Shown one piece after another: positions 62,401-64,000 of a DNA stretch of 64,000 bases (within the stretch, counting starts at the first letter, position 1; every line of letters starts with the position of its first letter). The position numbers and the translations under genes are program-made. A model generated the notes under the pieces. The model was given only the letters and a program-made list of their open reading frames with translations, searched no databases and was not told the DNA's origin. This DNA is from Rhynchonema sp. JSB1_4. Its lineage: Eukaryota > Nematoda > Chromadorea > Monhysterida > Xyalidae. The DNA lies in NCBI GenBank assembly GCA_030248065.1, contig JASAMV010000259.1, forward strand, positions 33,843 through 97,842, in the 5' to 3' direction.

Positions 62401-63377
62401 AAATCAGACGTCACACGCCACGTAAGATTCCGGCGCACGAAACAATGTTTCAGGCTTCTGGTGACGTTGGCGGCGTGCATGTCACGTGTGATTTCTCTTT
62501 CTTTGCATTTTCAAGGAGAGTCGTGGATTTCGACCTCAGCTAGGAGTTGGCTTACAACGTTGACGCGGCTTCCTTTGACTCGCATAAAAAGGAAATACTA
62601 TACAAGATGGGACCGAACAGAAATTAAGAAACAGCCTTCTTTTTCGGATACGGCCGTGGCTAAGTGGAAATGTTTCACAAGCTGACCAAAGAACAGTGAA
62701 TTTTGCTTCTTTCAGTGAATTAGCGCTGGCCAAAGAACGCGCATCGCAACAAGCCCTGGCCGCCCACCGGTCGCCTCTCATGTCCACACCGGTGCACAAC
62801 ATACAACAAAGGGTGACTTCGTATCTGAAACAGGTTGGTGTTGTTGTGGTTGTGTGAAATTAACTGGTGTTCAGTTGTGGAATGATTTGTACCACGCCCA
62901 ATAATTTGACCAACAATTGTGAAACCTGGTTCTCGATCCGATCCGGATCGGTTGCGCGTTGGAGTTTTGCATCTTGCATGTGTTGTGTTTTGGGATTTCT
63001 GCTGGTTGAGCGTTGTAATTTAGGTAATCGTGAATTTTTGCCCCTTGTCCGGGAACAATTTTTGCACTGTTCAACCTTAGTGTCATAAGCTGAGGCTGAG
63101 CCGAACTGAACCGAATCTGAACCGGGTGATCAGGGACAGCTGCAAATCGACCAGATCGGCAAGTTTGATAAACTTACGAACACACTGTGCTAAGAACGTT
63201 TCAGACGGACTCGATGCACCAATTGTCAGCGCCCTCCCCCCAAGCACCGACCGGTCGACATTCATCAACGCCCCATTCAGCACGTGCTGATTGCACATCA
63301 ACATCGAGTGTGCGCGCACTGATTGAGTCACTCGAAAAGGCCGATGCGACGAAAACACCCACTTGTGCCTGGATTAG
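56475..63377 (+). CDS. SPECC1L-like: Cytospin-A / SPECC1L-like coiled-coil protein, 3' incomplete
   Basis: Exons: 56475-56651, 57049-57163, 57429-57541, 57923-58078, 58525-58626, 59061-59233, 59464-59614, 59822-60046, 60346-60471, 60781-60918, 61169-61283, 61652-61734, 61933-62081, 62716-62833, 63205-63377; 704 residues so far with phases matching throughout. Cytospins link actin and microtubules and act in adhesion and cytokinesis. The N-terminus is Ser/Thr/Pro-rich and basic; coiled coils start in the fourth exon (TELQRSKQGLELQLSDLTRL). Family blocks: ERTQDRIVQMEETHYSTTEE followed by LQATLAELTELQ; QIENLKYLL; WCQFQADLQTAVVVANQFK followed by MEAQEEID; ELALAKERASQQA; and TSSVRALIESLEKADA just before the CH domain. 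The C-terminal CH domain is not seen and must lie beyond 64000, as the last exon ends mid-codon at a donor. Introns carry at least three MITEs. The Gly-containing acceptor at 60345 (CTAAG) is the weakest. Confidence 0.92.
56761..56900 (-). mobile_element. MITE family of 29355-29520, truncated inverted copy
   Basis: Starts GCAAACTACACGAGCCCGAT then TTCGAAG, and has CAGCAGCCACGTCTGAATG near its end, the reverse complement of the interior of the 58678-58852 copy. The far terminal repeat is missing. Confidence 0.75.
58198..58336. mobile_element. MITE of about 139 bp in SPECC1L intron
   Basis: Left end AAGGCCACTTTATACTTCGT then CTCGTTGCGATACACG; right end CGTGTATCGCAACGAG then ATAAAGTATAAAGTGGCCTT. 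Arms are about 38 nt with few mismatches. Confidence 0.88.
58678..58852 (+). mobile_element. MITE family of 29355-29520, copy 2
   Basis: GGCAAACTGCACCAACATGA then GCTCGATTTC at the left; CGAAATCGGGCTCGTGTTGG then TGTAGTTTGCC at the right. Same interior order as copy 1. It lies in the SPECC1L intron after 58626. Confidence 0.87.
60630..60725 (+). repeat. SINE-like dispersed repeat, copy C
   Basis: TTTTTGCCCTCGGCCTGTTTTC, shown in parts as TTTTTGCCC and CGGCCTGTTTTC, then CCCGGTGCACCAGGTCATCG, TCAGTGCAAGTGCACCAGAT and CACCACGTGAC. It lies in a SPECC1L intron. Weaker relatives are at about 49580-49680 and 61800-61860. Confidence 0.7.
62292..62602. mobile_element. MITE family with TATAGTGTTTCC ends, copy 2
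   Basis: Left TATAGTCTTTCC, TTGGTCCAAACACGC, CCTAGCTAAGGTCGAAA and CCTTGAAAATGCAAAGAAAG; right CTTTCTTTGCATTTTCAAGG, TTTCGACCTCAGCTAGG, TTCCTTTGACTCGCATAAAA and GGAAATACTATA. The ends match the 42615-42979 copy, while the interiors differ. Confidence 0.85.
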
Positions 63378-64000
63378 GTCGCCTAGAAGTGGGTGCTAGT
63401 GTTGTTACAATCTACATATTTGTCACATACGCAAGATGTTTTCAGGTTCTAGATTCGATCAGAATTAAAAAACGACACATTTGCTGTTACATAATTGGAC
63501 CTACCCGGTATCCAAAAGTTACTGGTTTCTGTTTTTAGGTGTAGTTGGTGTTTACGCCAAGAAGTCTTTGTGGTTCAAAAATATTTCCCGGTCGACATGA
63601 AACGAGCAGCAGAAATGAACAAAAATAATAAATTGAAACAGGACGAAAAATACATAAAAAATTGGCAGAAAATTGGCAAAATTAACTTACTTTTGCAACG
63701 CGCTGTGCTATTGCTGCAAGCACAAACCAGTTGTGAGCGCAACTGACCAGTGGTTCGACACCCATTGCCATACTACACTGTAATAGGTTATAACTAGCTG
63801 GGACCCGTGCCTACGGCCCGGCTACAGCGCCGCGCCCGTTAGCATACCCAAGGCTATCCGTGAAAATTGACCCGTCCGCACCTCCGAGGGAGGGGGCCCA
63901 CAGACAGACAGACAGACATACGTATTCCTGTTTTAGTAGTACGGATTTCAGTCACATACAATACTATTGCAATTGCTATTTCCGCGTTATTGCAGACGTC
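63378..64000 (+). other. SPECC1L intron running off the window
   Basis: No exon is recognised after the donor at 63378. The stretch includes the inverted dispersed element at 63792-63945. Confidence 0.6.
63792..63945 (-). mobile_element. Dispersed element with CGTAGGCACGGGTC end, inverted copy 2
   Basis: Reverse complement order: ACTAAAACAGGAA, TACGTATGTCTG plus TCTG repeats, CCCCCTCCCTCGGAGG, GACGGGTCAATTTTCACGG, TTGGGTATGCTAACGGG, AGCCGGGCCGTAGGCACGGG, CTAGTTA. Matches 46820-47000. A Helitron-like 3' end (CTAG) is possible but unproven. Confidence 0.8.

Overview
This window is nuclear DNA of an animal. Coding sequence is split into short exons (about 70 to 350 nt, with one of 1.1 kb) by GT-AG introns of roughly 70 to 1000 nt. 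The recognisable genes are animal families: an AF4/FMR2 (Lilliputian-type) transcription elongation factor, a group III secreted phospholipase A2, a type II transmembrane serine protease and a cytospin-A/SPECC1L protein. I cannot name the phylum. A short GCCTAA array near 44.5 kb resembles the nematode telomere repeat, but that is weak evidence.

Layout. 1-5.1 kb: no gene recognised, probably an AFF intron or upstream sequence. 5.1-11.3 kb (+): C-terminal part of the AFF gene, ten exons, followed by about 3.6 kb of T-rich DNA that may be its 3' UTR. 15-18.2 kb (+): an LTR-like leader (TATA box, AATAAA, five copies of a 15-mer) and an intronless 674-residue reading frame that looks like a mobile-element protein. 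20.7-22.7 kb (-): group III sPLA2, five exons, frame fully consistent. 22.7-36 kb: gene-poor, full of inverted-repeat elements. 36.0-39.8 kb (+): membrane-anchored trypsin-like protease. 40.7-44.2 kb (-): an unfamiliar glycine-rich modular protein of 366 residues encoded by eight exons, all introns in phase 1, built by tandem exon-plus-intron duplication, with a TATA box and a close poly(A) signal. 44.4-45.3 kb: a large foldback element. 45.6-47.7 kb: several kinds of GC-rich tandem repeat. 48.0-52.1 kb (+): DMAC2/ATP synthase subunit s-like mitochondrial leucine-rich-repeat protein. 52.4-56.0 kb (+): ZNF622/Rei1 ribosome biogenesis factor. 56.5-63.4 kb and beyond (+): cytospin-A/SPECC1L, cut by the window edge before its CH domain.

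The three genes from 48 to 64 kb lie head-to-tail on one strand with gaps of about 0.24 and 0.5 kb. They have housekeeping-type roles (mitochondrial assembly, 60S ribosome maturation, cytoskeleton) with no obvious shared pathway. Exon models were built by hand from splice sites and reading-frame continuity. For sPLA2, the Gly-rich gene, ZNF622, AFF and SPECC1L the exon phases add up; weak points are named in each entry.

The other main feature is the density of short non-autonomous mobile elements. At least ten distinct inverted-repeat elements are visible, several in two or more copies, mostly in introns and between genes, plus a dispersed SINE-like repeat. The strongest candidate for something undescribed is the glycine-rich modular gene; next are the LTR-like element with its iterated leader motif and the MITE families.
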